NCBI GenBank assembly: GCA_019925095.2
Contig: CM034414.1
Location: 40,001-104,000 of the forward strand
Direction: 5' to 3'
DNA length: 64,000 nt
Source of the DNA: Dendrolimus kikuchii
Lineage: Eukaryota; Arthropoda; Insecta; Lepidoptera; Lasiocampidae
The position numbers were made by a program, and so were the translations under genes. The notes under the pieces are model-generated. The model did no database searches and was not told the DNA's origin. It saw only the letters and a list, made by a program, of their open reading frames with translations. Shown here in pieces: positions 22,331-34,141 of this stretch (its first letter is position 1; every line of letters begins with the position of its first letter).

Positions 22331-23285
22331 TTTTTATTGCGAACTAAGTGTAATACATAGGTCTTATTCAATATAGCTGAGAACTTATTACTTAGCTGGC
22401 CTTTCTTAGCGTCGCAATATAAAATTACTTAACCTATCTCTATATAATATTTAATTTGGTGCCTTACAAATCTTTTATTTTATTTAAACAATACAACACA
22501 ATATCTTCTTAGTTACCTCTCATTTAAATATTCTTGGACGCTATAATAGGATTTTTTTGTCAACCACTCGAATAATTTTTGTTTAAACATATTAATATTA
22601 TTTTCTTGCATTATATTATAGCAGAAGGTGATGTCAGGAGCCTTAAGAACAGACGAGCGTGCATGACAAGAGCTATGAATGTCAAAGAAGCGAGTGAGGT
22701 GTGTAAGAATAAGCCTGAATGGCGCTCTGTTGTTCGTGCCTACCCCGCAAGGGAACTGGCGTGAAGTTATGTATGTATATTATATGGTAACTTACTATAA
22801 TATATTCTCGGTGCCATCCCAAACACGCTTTTATCATACAATGCAGTGGTATGCGGAGGCATACAAATTTTATTCTTATTAATATGTCGGGCACTTTTAT
22901 AATTTTCAAATAATGTTGGGTTGTTTTTAATTAACATAATAATTTCAAAAATATACAAACAAGGAAATGTCAATATCTTAAAATCTATAAAAAATGGTTT
23001 ACATGTATCCGTTTGTTTTAAATGAAATATGCATCTGAGGCATTTCTTTTGTGCTTTGAATATTCTCTCTCTGTCTGTAGAATTTCCCCAAAATAAAATT
23101 CCGTATCTTAAAACAGATGTAACATATGCATGAAATGCTAGTAAAAGGGAATTCACATTTACAACTTTAGACATCATGTAGAGAGCATATGAAAATTTGC
23201 TTAACCTTGCACAAACTTCGTGTGAAATTTCCAAGTTAGTTTATTATCTATATAGAGTCCTAAGAATTTTGGTCTGAGAGTGGTC
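22316..23285 (-). pseudogene. Non-LTR retrotransposon RT C-terminal fragment (jockey/CR1-like)
   Basis: The minus-strand frames encode FLGLYIDNKLTWKFH near 23250, then, after a frameshift, VTSVLRYGILFWGNSTDRE and KAQKKCLRCIF with a CKPFF-LKIL-like block (22767-23234). These are typical of the region after the RT domain in jockey/CR1-type elements. The 3' end near 22316 has TTTGAT-type repeats. An RTE 3' end (22618-22786) is inserted within it. Confidence 0.75.
22618..22786 (+). mobile_element. RTE-like retrotransposon 3' end nested in an older LINE fragment
   Basis: Starts at AGCAGAAGGTGATGTCAGGA and ends in GAAGTTATGTATGTATATTA; it interrupts the minus-strand LINE fragment 22316-23285. Confidence 0.8.
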
Positions 23286-23659
23286 TGTTGTATATCACTC
23301 CTTATCTCTGGCGCGTTGACCTTAAATCCGATAAATATGTATGGCTCCAATGGTCAAATTCCTAATTTTGACGTCGGTTTTACGATCAATATAATGAAGA
23401 TTGAAAATGTAGTTTATATATGTGGCGCTACATATCGATTAAGTGTCGTGAATCATATCTTGGAAATCATGATGTTCTTTAATGCGTTTTTCATTGAAGT
23501 CAACCGGATTGCGGCTCTTGGGCCCTGCACGTTGCCATACATCCATCCCTACCCATTTAGCCAGAAGTATATCTGTATATTAGTACGTGAAGCAAAAACT
23601 TTGTACCCCTCTTTACGACAATTGCGCGGACGGAGGAGTATGAAACTTCGCACACATAT

Positions 23660-24427
23660 CTATATTAATATTATAAAGCTGAAGAGTTTGTTTGTTTGTT
23701 TAAACGCGCTAATCTCAGGAACCGCTGGTCCAATTTGAAAAATTCTTTCAGTGTCGAATAGTACATTTATTAAGGAAGGCTATAGGCTATATTATATTTT
23801 CAAGAAAATTAGGGATCTTTACTAAAAGTCCAATAATGTAACCCAAGGTGTATAAAAATGACCCGAAAAAATCCTTACACGGCGTGCGCTGTGAAAACTA
23901 TTGATTATAGAACAAAACAATGTACTACCACTTTGCAGAACATATAATTATCTACAAAAAATATCGCGTAACCATATGTCTAACTATTGTAGTTATCTCA
24001 CAATAAGTTTTTTCTTTTATTTTTTTAAATAATTAAAATGCCGTCGCTTCAAAAACTCTTTATATTGTACCTTGGTATTAATCCTTATCAAAATAAATTA
24101 CTCCATATTCAAGACGAATTCAATACCTTTCTAGAACTTTTTGAATTATTCAATTCAGACGTTTCATTCAAAAGATATCGCGATATTTAAAATGTAAGTA
24201 TTAGTGTTGTCGCCAAATATACCAATATTGTTTGATTGAACGCGCTAATCTCAGGAACTATTGGTCTGATTTGAAAAATTCTTTCAGTGTTGGATAGCCC
24301 ATTTATCGAGGAAGGCTATATATCATCACGCAAAGACCAATAGGAGTGAAGCACCAATGAAAAATGTTTCAAAATCAGGGGTTTTGAAAACAAATTCTAC
24401 GCGGACGACGTCGCGGGCACAGCTAGT
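23660..24427 (+). repeat. Two Helitron-like H1 fragments separated by AT-rich sequence
   Basis: The first (about 23660-23800) starts TCTATATTAATATTATAAAG and breaks off after ATTTATTAAGGAAGGC. The second (about 24225-24427) runs from TTGAACGCGCTAATCTCAGG to GCACAGCTAGT. Confidence 0.65.
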
Positions 24428-24594
24428 ACTTTATATAGAGAAGAATCGACGAATGCTAATTTTTTTTTATTATGCATAAAAAATACATTAAATCAATAGA
24501 AAAATACATACACACGCATATATACTCTTTTGTCTATTGTTGCCTTGGCGAAATCTGTGATTATAGAAGTATAGTCTTTGACAATAATTATTAT

Positions 24595-25215
24595 GTAATA
24601 TTTTCTTAAGTTTTCGCGACTTGTATACATAATAAAACTACGTTTTAACGGTTTTAAGCGCGTTTCATACCTAGAATGATGCGTGAGGCTATTGAAATCA
24701 AAAATCACCCAAATTTCAATAGAAAAGATGGTTGACAAGTACCACCTATTTGGGATCCAATTATCAAAACTATTAAGACCCAAACCCAGCAAAAACCAGC
24801 TGCCAGACCTCAAGACACTGTGAGCTCTTTCTGCGTACAACAGAACACAATCCAACTTGACTGATAATTACTTTTATTTTTCCTTCCACCCATTTTAATA
24901 TTATATAAAATTATTAGAGCTAGGCATGTTTGCTGAAGAGTTTCTTGCGCCGCTTCTTCTCTTCAAGCCACAACAGGTTGCGAAGCGGTAGTAAATTAGA
25001 TTAGGCTCCCATAAAATAAACAATAACCATAAACAAGATTAAAATTAACAAGTTGGCGGTAGGCTAAATAAAACTTTAACAATACTCGTTGACACTTGAC
25101 ATCTTTGTCTTCCGTGATCACGGCCACTGAAAAGTGGCCGAAACGTCGGAAAAACCAAAACCAAATAAAATTATCGCGCTTAAAACCGTTAAAACGTAGT
25201 TTTATTATTAATTAT
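24595..25215. repeat. Repeat bounded by about 30-bp inverted repeats
   Basis: AAAACTACGTTTTAACGGTT at 24632-24651 is inverted at about 25185-25205. A short relative with both arms lies at 44310-44445. An internal hairpin GGCCACTGAAAAGTGGCC sits near 25124. A LINE 3'-UTR-like piece (24925-24990) is embedded. Confidence 0.6.
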
Positions 25216-26344
25216 TATGGTCGAATTTCGACCACGGGCGACCTCTAGTAAACATTAAAACGCAGGAAAATGATTTGAAAAAACAAAAAACTAAAAAACA
25301 TCATAAAAACACTTTATTTTTAAAAATTATCATAATAAGTGAGACATAAATGTGCAATAGTTAACAATAATTACTTAAACAGAAGAAGCTTCATTCGTGT
25401 CGCTTAGTGTAAGCACTAAAATACTGCGGCGTGATGATTTACTACTAACGGCACGTTCCTAATCTTACCGACCGTTCATTTGCCTTATTATCTGTTAACA
25501 TTTGACATAAGCTCCGTACATCGAATGTCAAAATCCAACTGATGATAGGAACCGGCCATAAACCATTTTCCATAATAAGCTTTAGTCGTTTTTAAATCTT
25601 TCCTAAACAAACTAATCACATAGTAGATTTTGATGATATATCTTATTATTTGTTCACTTTAAGCTGATATCAAACCGTTCATTTCTGTCTTTCAATTTCG
25701 ATTAATCAACCAAAGCGATCTACATTATCAGAGACTTGAATTGTTCAATGTCACTGAATTCCCTCATTTCTCTATCTTTCAAAGAGACTGATCCAATTTG
25801 GTTGATTCTTTTAATATCAGTATTATCACTGGTAAAAAATTGGCACCACTTGAAAGGAATTTGTGATTAAATTTTAAGCAGTTGTAAGAGAAATGAATTG
25901 ATATATGAGATTTAGTACTTTAAAACAACTAATTTGTAGTTTTTTCACTTTGGCAGATTTTCAAAAAGATCTATTTTAAGCCCGCTGGAGTGTCGTTTCA
26001 CTATTGGACCTTTCACTAAGTAAGACGGAATCACCACAAAGCTGCCGAACTTGTCACACACGGCTCATTGGGAAGTTCCACAAGTTTGTCGTCAAGTACA
26101 ATTGAAACAAACGTTGAACTAATGCTTTCTCCCTCTAACTACATAGAATTTGTATTAGAATAAAAGAGACGACATAATTCTCTTGGTTTTGGCGCGGCAA
26201 TTTTGATGGCAGCTGCCAGTTTGTGGAAAGAAATAATATTAGAAGAATATGCTGCTACGTTTAAACAAGAAAGTTTAAAGAGATTTGAAATGTACGAATA
26301 TGACTACAATGACGTGGTAATTTATAATAATAATAAATGTCAGA
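25216..26344. other. AT-rich intergenic region; MITE M2 at 25448-25562
   Basis: M2 copy runs from GTTCCTAATCTTACCGACCG to its inverse end GATAGGAACCGGCC. A small ATG frame at 26203 (MAAASLWKEIILEEY..) reaches a potential GTAATT donor but has no visible downstream exon; I do not call it a gene. Confidence 0.5.
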
Positions 26345-26530
26345 CAAACACACACATTGTATATCCCCAAGCTCAGCAAGTTAGGCTTGTGTTGTACAGT
26401 GACCACTCTGAGGCCGATCCCAGACACCCAGACCATAGTAGATGTTAAATAACGGTGGAAAGTTCCTTTGCGAAATTTCCCATTCCAGGAATCGAACCCG
26501 GGACCTCTGCGTTGTACTCTGCGACGACAT
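26345..26530 (-). mobile_element. tRNA-derived SINE-like element S2
   Basis: Minus strand carries CCGGGTTCGATTCCTGGAAT and the common tail; head partly diverged. Confidence 0.7.
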
Positions 26531-26896
26531 CTATCTGGACATAGGAGCTTTTTAGAGTTGTGACGTGATATCGCTTGTTAACTGCTCATTTACACTTCTA
26601 GTTAAAATTGAACCATAAACTCCATACAAGTAGTGCCAATTTTTTTTAATGATAAATTAATGGCTTAAATTGGCGGTCAGTTGTAATGATAATTTTATCA
26701 ATCGATGTAGTGTAAACTATACTATTTTTGGCACCTTATTAATTTATTCCAAGTATTAATAAAATCTTAATATTTTTCATTATTTGTTAATATCTCGAAT
26801 AAATTGATAGAGCCAATCACATGGGTGCCAACAATAGCACAGCTTCCTCTACTTCTACTTTGTGATGAAATTTGAAGGTTGACCATGAGGAGGTGC

Positions 26897-29800
26897 TTAG
26901 CGACGTCTGCCAGGGATGGTGACGGGCACTTCGGGGGTGCTCGGTGTAGTTACTTCTGGCACGGAGGGGCTGGACGGGGTGGTCGGTAGAGTGGTTTCTG
27001 GCACATCCCAGCCTGGCGTCGTGACCACGTCAGACCCCGGCGGGGTCACTGGCAGTTGGCCGGAGACCAGCCCGAACGCGGCCCACGAAAGCAGCACGGC
27101 GACCAACAACTGAAATTAATCAATGAACTCATTTTTTATCAAACAATTATTTATATACAAACTGGCGGACCCGGAAGACGTTCTCCTACTCTGAAAAATA
27201 AAAATCAAATCGCCGATTGCAGCATCACCTATTGGGCTGAATCTAAATTACCCCGGTTTTTTTTTGTACCTTGGGTTATATTATTGAAGTTTTAGTAGGG
27301 ATCCCTAATTTTTTCTAGTCATATATATAGTCTACATTAATCTGGGATAATGTAGCATTCGAATGGTGAAAGAAGTTCTGAAATCGGTCCAGTAACTTTT
27401 GAGTGGATACGTTACAAACATACAAAAATACAAACCCTTCCCTTTATAACATTAGCATGGATGTATATACGAGTAGATATACAAACTATTGCACTGCTGA
27501 TAAAAGTATCTTATACAACAATTTCATTAAGAGCTAAAAATTTACGTAAAATACTAGCGGCCCCGGCAGACGCTGTCCTGCCTTTAAAAAATAATTTTCT
27601 AGAACCCGATCCCAGAGCCACCTACCGGTTCTAATTGCGAATCTAAACGATCCGGGTACCCACTCAAACACACAAAAACAAAATCACTAAAATCGCTCCA
27701 GGTATCAGTGCAGGAACGGAGAAAGAATACAATTTCCTGCGTTGGGGCGGCCTGTCGTAAGAGGCGACAAAACAACCCACAGCCAGGTGGTAGGGCATTT
27801 GCCCGACTGGATGGCTACCACCCCTGGTCTAAAGTATGTCGCCATAACAACCTTAAGTTGTGTTCCAGGTTCCAGTCTCCCTTAAGAGAGCAGCAGCGCA
27901 TTTGTAGCACCTTTGGTGTTGCAAATGTCCATAGGCGATGGTAACAGCTTTCCATCAAGTGGGCCGTTTGCCTGTCTGCTGATCTCCTGCAATAAAAAAA
28001 AAATAGTTAACATTAACAGGACGAGGGTAATCAAGAGGAAGGTGGTCATACAAAGAAGTAGTAATTTTTGTGCAGTAAATAAATATATGCTCAACAGAAC
28101 CTTCGCCCAATTCATATAGAGACGTATCGCGAATCCAATTGTAGCCAGGAAAACCGGAGAGCAGACATTACCTAACCGACGGCAGATTATAATGGCAGTA
28201 AAATTTCTGGACAAGTTGCGAGATCGGAAAGCTGGGAAGAGAGCTTATGGGTTAGCAAAATCTTTTCCAACTGCCTGATGTTAGCATTGCCATAACTCGT
28301 TCCGGGCTTTAACTAATGCTGGTTTAGCATGGTGTAACGTTGCACTTGCACCATTAAAAAAACATATAGACATAGCCAATGACAGTACTAATGTCAAACT
28401 ATGTCACTGTCAAGAGAGTTAAAAAAAAAAGTTGTATCGGCGGTTAAGTTTAGCTATCGCTCGAAATTCAAAAATATCAGCTGTTCATAATTCCTTTATA
28501 AACATTATTGCATACGTGGAACACGCTGGGGAGCAAGGCTACCATTACTTTGCCTAAAAAAACCTGCCAACGTATAACAGACGCGGCACTACTTGACCTG
28601 AGAGCTTGCAAGGCTTCGACAGGCCAGTGTGCCCTTTTTAACCGACTTCAAAAAAAGGACGAGGTTCTCAATTCGTCGGAATCTTCTTTTTTTTATGTAT
28701 GTTCACCGATTACTTCGAGATTTATGATCCGATCAGAATAGCTGCCATTTGGTCCCCTAAAAATTTGACATAGTTTGGTCCAGTAGTTTTCATTTTATGA
28801 ACATTTTTTATGAAAAAAATTCCATTCCGTTCCATATGTACACCGATTACGCTGAGATTTATGATCCGATTTACGTGATTCTTGTTTAGTTTGATGCGGA
28901 ATAGTTGCCATTTGGTCCCCTAAAAATTTAACATAGTTTGGCCCAGTAGTTTTCATTTTACGAACATTTTTTTGTTCCCGTTTCTTGGGACCTATATTTT
29001 TTAAGGAGCGCGGCACCTTTCGTAGGTCTACCCATACATAGCTAGACACTAAAAAGTAACAAAAAAATAAAAAAGCTTCGTTTAAAAAAACCGACTTCAA
29101 AAACTAAAAAGTATAAAATAACTTATTTCTAAAGCTATTGTTATTAATATATATTATCTAAAACATCTTGAAGTCGGTCCAAAGTAAAACATAAAAATTA
29201 CTATATTTTTTTGAAAATTACTTTTTTTTGTGCATAGAAATCCACCGGTTGTCACGGAATCGATTAAATACATTATATTGTTACGAGCTACAGGACTCGA
29301 ATTAAAATAAATGCCGTTGGAATTACTTTAGAGTTTATTAGAACTGTACAAACGCGTATAAAACAGGTACAAAATAAAACTGGATGCAATCAGTTCACAC
29401 TGCACGATTCAATGCAATTTAACACGCGCAAAGTCCGTCACTACGTCGCTAATCGAAAGTATTACACACGTCTTAATCGTATCGTAGTCGTCGGTTGACT
29501 GCCTCACCCCTCCGTTCGGGCATTGTGTTATACTAAAATGTACAATACCGACAAAGGGGCCGCGTTAACCCACACATCTGGCAAGCTTCGACGCAGTGAA
29601 ATAAAAGAAAAGATTAGTTCGACTCTAATTACAGCCAAAAAATAACAATAGATGTTTTTAAAGTTTAAACACGAAGTAAACAAAAGAACTCCGAATGCGG
29701 GAGGGGCAGTAAACAAGGTGCGCAGCATTTAAAAAATAGGTATGCAGGTGGCCTAACTTGTAACAATATGCTACATAATTATCTTCTATAGTTCATTGAC

Positions 29801-31081
29801 CCACCTAAACTTATTCTGTGGCCAAGGAGGACGAGCTGACTCGTTATCCCCACGACGTCACAATGGGCTTGGAAATCTCGAGAATGACCAGGATACCGCA
29901 ATGACCAGGGATTCAGGCTAGAACATACTCCACGCCTAAAGAATAACCTCGATGAAGAACCTCTTTGATATTCAGGGATAATGGGGTAACCTGTTTTGAA
30001 CGGAATGGAGACTTAGCGACATCTCGTAGGAACTTCAAAATATCCGTGAAAATTATTGACTTTTTGATTCAGCCAATGTCAAAGTTGAATGATGGAGAAG
30101 TAAATGGAAAAAGAAGAAAACGCATATGCTAGAATAGAATAGAATAGAACATACTTTATTGCATAACATTAAGATACAATTCAAGAAGTTTAAGTACAGA
30201 AGACAATAGGCGGTCTTATCACTAAAAGCAATTTCTTCCAGACAACCTTACGATGGATCAGAGAAAAATTGTGTAAATTGTGGGTTTTGCAATATAACTA
30301 GAATAAAAAATAAATAAAAATAAAATTATATAAATATATAAAATTTTGAAATGGCAAGTATAATAGACATCGAGCACGGAGAGGCCCGCCCCTTGCTGGG
30401 GTGGGCCCACGCCAGCCGGGGTCGCGGAAGAAAAGCTCACGCATATCCCGTGACCCGGCTCATGGCGTCAGGTGGCACCAAGGGGTTTTAGTGGGTATTC
30501 CGGCTTCTCTAGCCGGCGAGTCCCACACTCCCCCGCCGAAGTCTTCCCGGCGGGGGGTCCGCAAATGGATTTCCACTTGCAAAAAAAAAAAAAAGTATAA
30601 TAGACATAGAAATATAGCTATCAAACGACCTTTTAAACAAAGCGTAGTGAAAAGTACGTCCTTGGCACAGAAAAGAAAAAAAAACAACACACACGGCACT
30701 AGATACGACTATATATAAGTATAGATATAAGGCCCACACTGCACATGCACTTCCTCACAACACCAGCATGCAACAGATACACTCTACGTTAGTATAAGTT
30801 TAGTATTGAAACTGGAATAAATTAATATAATAAGTTATTCTTAAGGTACACCACAACAAAAACGAACAATAAGCGTGTACAGAGTCTCAAATTTTTCATA
30901 GAAATTAAGTATAAAAAAGGGTACGGAACTCGAGTCCGTAGAGATATATATAATAATATAAAAAAAAAACAATAACAAGTGTCCATTTATTTCTATGTAA
31001 TTAATATTTGTATTTAATTCATGGGATGTGTCAGCCATAGCGTCGTATTTGAGATAGATACCTTACCTTGTGACCCATCAT
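26897..31081 (-). CDS. Small secreted Pro/Thr-rich protein D (75 aa, two exons)
   Basis: Coding exons are 31067-31081 (MMGHK, then GTAAGG donor) and 26897-27109 (after a TTAATTTCAG acceptor), phase 0. The signal peptide core is LLVAVLLSWAAFGLVSG, likely cut before QLP. The mature part of about 52 residues is Pro/Thr/Val/Ser-rich with TTP and VPEVTTP-type repeats and ends IPGRRR; it could be O-glycosylated or a flexible secreted linker-like protein. TATA (TATAAAG, minus) at 31138-31144, 57 bp upstream of the ATG. The same 15-nt first exon occurs in A, B and C, but the mature sequence is unrelated. The 4-kb intron is filled with insertions (S1, solo LTR, a short retroposon, M5). Join inferred from splice sites. 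Confidence 0.72.
27548..28003. mobile_element. H2 fragment followed by SINE-like S1 (27706-28003, plus)
   Basis: 27548-27705 is the minus-strand 3' part of an H2 element (ends CTAGT on minus). S1 follows, with CAGTGCAGGAACGGAGAAAG at its start and an A tail at about 27993. Confidence 0.75.
28640..29100. repeat. Repeat with inverted-type ends (AACCGACTTCAAAAA)
   Basis: AACCGACTTCAAAAAAAGGA begins it at about 28639 and AAACCGACTTCAAAAAC closes it near 29087; the internal block TTTATGATCCGATTTACGTG-type repeats twice. Known as a common lepidopteran interspersed sequence; class not determined. Confidence 0.5.
29279..29765. mobile_element. Solo LTR-like element (487 bp) with ATAT target duplication
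   Basis: Begins TGTTACGAGCTACAGG and ends CTTGTAACA, bounded by ATAT at 29275-29278 and 29766-29769. No internal region is attached. It lies in the intron of gene D. Orientation cannot be decided from the ends. Confidence 0.65.
30371..30593 (+). mobile_element. Short polyA retroposon with 14-bp target duplication
   Basis: A GC-rich 210-bp body with an A tail (about 30581-30593) sits between two perfect copies of AGTATAATAGACAT (30357-30370 and 30594-30607), the hallmark of target-primed reverse transcription. The body contains GGTTTTAGTGGGTATTCCGG, resembling the 3' UTR-like segment at 45830-46262 (minus), so it is probably a 5'-truncated R1-like element. Confidence 0.85.
30640..30990 (-). 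repeat. Dispersed repeat M5
   Basis: Inverted relative of 13550-13880 (shared CACATGCACTTCCTCACAAC and GGGTACGGAACTCGAGTCCG). Confidence 0.75.
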
Positions 31082-31362
31082 GGTGTAGAGTGCGGTGATG
31101 AGGACTGTGGTATACGCCAGTGGGCTAGTTTGCGCCCCTTTATACCCATATCCAGCTGAGATAGGCAAATGAGCCCATGTTCAACCATAATTATCCACAG
31201 ATAACACCTCGCCCTAAATGTACTTACACTTCTTACGAACGCCATTACATATTTTGCATCCATATTTTACAACATAGTCATATGAAACTTGATAGAAGGG
31301 ATATAATAATAATTGTGAAATGTGGTGCTTTATATATAAAACTAACATTTGAACAGATTTTG

Positions 31363-31590
31363 CCAGGTGGTAGGGAATTTGCCCGACTGGATGGCTACCA
31401 CCCCTGGTCTAGAGCATGCCGCCATAACAACCTTGAGTTGTGTTCCGGCATTAGTGGCCAGGTTCCAGTCTCCTTTAAGAGAGTAGCAGCGCATTTATAG
31501 CATCTTTGGTGTTGCTAATGTCCATAGGTGATGGAAACCGCTTTCCATCAAGTGGGCCGTCTGCCTGTCTGCTGAACTCCTGCAATAATA
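31363..31590 (+). mobile_element. SINE-like S1, 5'-truncated
   Basis: Begins at GCCAGGTGGTAGGGAATTTG and ends CTCCTGCAATAATATA. Confidence 0.75.
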
Positions 31591-31994
31591 TATATATAAA
31601 ACTAGCATTTAGACATAATAAAGATTACAGTTATTATGTCAATATTTAAAATGAAATCAAATGGATCCAGAAGATTCCCGTAAAAACCAGGTGCAATTTA
31701 TTATACTAAAGGCATACCTAACTACAACAAAGCAACTAACAAATTATGATGAAAAATATATCGAGCCTTTACCGCCATTTTATCGTAAGCGACATTTCGA
31801 CCTAATTATATTTTTTGTTGTAAAAGCTGTTTTAAACTATAACTTTGTTTTAAGAATTTCAATTTTAGTTAGGTTAGACCCTATTGAATAAAAACTGCCA
31901 GTTTTAGAATAACTTTTGCAACGAAAAATACGTTTAGGTGCAAATTTCGCTTACAATAAAATGGCGGTAAAGGCTTGATATACTCTTTTTTTAA

Positions 31995-32325
31995 CTAGAC
32001 GTGGTGCTGCGGAGTTTCTTGCGTTGCGAAGCGGTGTGCATAGAATAGGAAGTAGATTTAAATTTTAACTTCTATGTATGACCTTCAAAAATTGTTCTCC
32101 AGTGGTACTAATTTTGATTAAAAATCATTTGAATTTGGTATTTTGAACAGATCTAATAAAGATTCTTCTGTTTGTGTGTCGCTGAACTCCTAAACGGTTG
32201 GACTGATTTTGAGTGGCTCCCGAGATGGTTTAGATACACCATTGGATCCGTTAAGTGGCGCTGCAATCGGGTTCTAAATTTTATTTTATTTTTTACGCAG
32301 AACAACGTCTGCTGGGTCCGATAGT
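31995..32325 (+). repeat. LINE 3' UTR fragment followed by an H2 fragment
   Basis: 31995-32155 has the GAGTTTCTTGCGTTGCGAAG motif and ATTTGAATTTGGT end seen in the 3' end at 40695-41364. 32170-32325 matches the H2 family and ends in a CGATAGT variant. Confidence 0.55.
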
Positions 32326-32549
32326 ACATAATAATTACTTAACCTCGTTGACTGGGTGACTAACTGAGATATCAACGCACAGCCCAAACTACTGGGTTCA
32401 GAACAGTGAAAATATGAATGCGGGTTCTTTCTATACAGTAGTTGCGCACTAAAAAGTATTTTCGAAAATTCAACCTCTAAGGGGATGAACGTGTGTTTGA
32501 AAATCCGTCATTTTTAAAGTAAGAAGCATAATTATTATTATTATTTTAT

Positions 32550-32772
32550 TGCAGGAGATCAGCAGACAGGCAGACGGCCCACTTGATGGAAAGCGGTTAC
32601 CATCGCCTATGGACATTTGCAACAGCAAAGTTGCTACAAATGCGCTGCTGCTCTCTTAAGGGAGACTGGAACCTGGTCACTAATGCCGGAATACAACTCA
32701 AGGTTGTTATGGCGACATACTTTAGACCAGGGGTGGTAGCCATCCAATCGGGCAAATGCCCTACCACCTGGC
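32550..32772 (-). mobile_element. SINE-like S1, 5'-truncated
   Basis: Reads TTTTATTGCAGGAGATCAGC to CATTTGCC inverse of the S1 body; the 5' quarter is missing. Confidence 0.8.
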
Positions 32773-32779
32773 AAATTAT

Positions 32780-34115
32780 TTAAAAAAATCTTTTTGCATA
32801 TGATGAGATTAGGATCTACGCCAAATCGTTCTTCATGTCAGATATGTACGATAGATAATTTCTTTCATGTATCAGTGGAATGTGTACAAACTAACAGCCT
32901 TAGAAGCGGTATAAAGTTATATGATATTAGCTGCTGGAACAGCATTTTGGCAGAGCCCTTATCAGACTGCCAAAAAAAATTATAAATATCTTGCACACGC
33001 CACCTAATTTAAATATATGTTGATTGTTAATTATTAAGGCGACGTGGCCAAGTTGTGGCTAAGCCTTTAGGAAGAATAAAAAAAAATATTTATACAGGTA
33101 CCTGCTTTCGGTAAGCTATAAATTTACACGTTATTAGCGTTTTTTGGAAATTCTACTCCCAATATGCCGAAACGGCTACCTTTTAACTTTTTTTCGCGAG
33201 AGAAGCCACGGGTAACTTCTGGTTAATGATAAACTAATGCAATAAGTAAATAAAACTTACTTATTTTGTATTCCATTTACTCGTATATCCTTTAATTACC
33301 TTGAGAAAAGTCCCAAGAAGGCTGGCTTCGTCACTAATCCGTTGTCTGAGGTAAGAACTGGCCCTTTGATAACTTAAACAGTCGATTAACAGGTTAGCCA
33401 GGTGGCAATTCCCCGAGCACATTGACTTGGAAATATGATGACAAAACTTCCTATGCTCGTACAAAATTTAGAACACTTTGGCGTTTTGTAAGATGATAAA
33501 CAGTGTTCTCTTCGCTATTGCTATGGTAAATGTTGCCCCTAGAGGTGACTAGCTATTTAAAAAGCTAACTAATAGCCATAGCGAAGTTGTCAACCACTAG
33601 CGAACTGTTTCATGGTTGTTGATGGTTTTGCCAACTGTCAGCTGTCGGTTGGGGAAACATCATCAGATCAGCTGGTCTTTTAGTCGGCTAATGAATAATC
33701 ACCAGCCGGATAGCTAGTTTTTGGAAAGCTTACAGAATTTTAGATGGTTTTACCCAGCGAGAGTTGCCCCTCTCTATTCCTTTCGTAAGCTAACATTTGC
33801 TAATAATGTTTTATCAGCAAGCATCGTTTTAGTTTTTTTATATATCCACCAACTTAAAAGCTATATAAAATGATATAAGGTATATTTTGTTTTTCACTTT
33901 TTATAAAACATCCAGTAATCGATATAAACATACATTTACTATATTTACTTAAATCATTCAATTTCATTGAATACCGTCATGTTCTTTCAGTTCTTTCGCC
34001 TACGATCTTTCAACTAACTTGATTCAACTTGGTTGATTTGTCTAAAAACAGAGGGTTTGACTTTCGTGAAGTGCCTATTTTCTTTAAGATTATACACAAA
34101 CTTGTATATTCATAC
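32780..34115. other. AT-rich intergenic region, no gene seen
   Basis: Short frames only. No domain or splice structure is recognisable. Confidence 0.4.
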
Positions 34116-34141
34116 AGGGCGTTCCATAAGTAGCTCACAAC

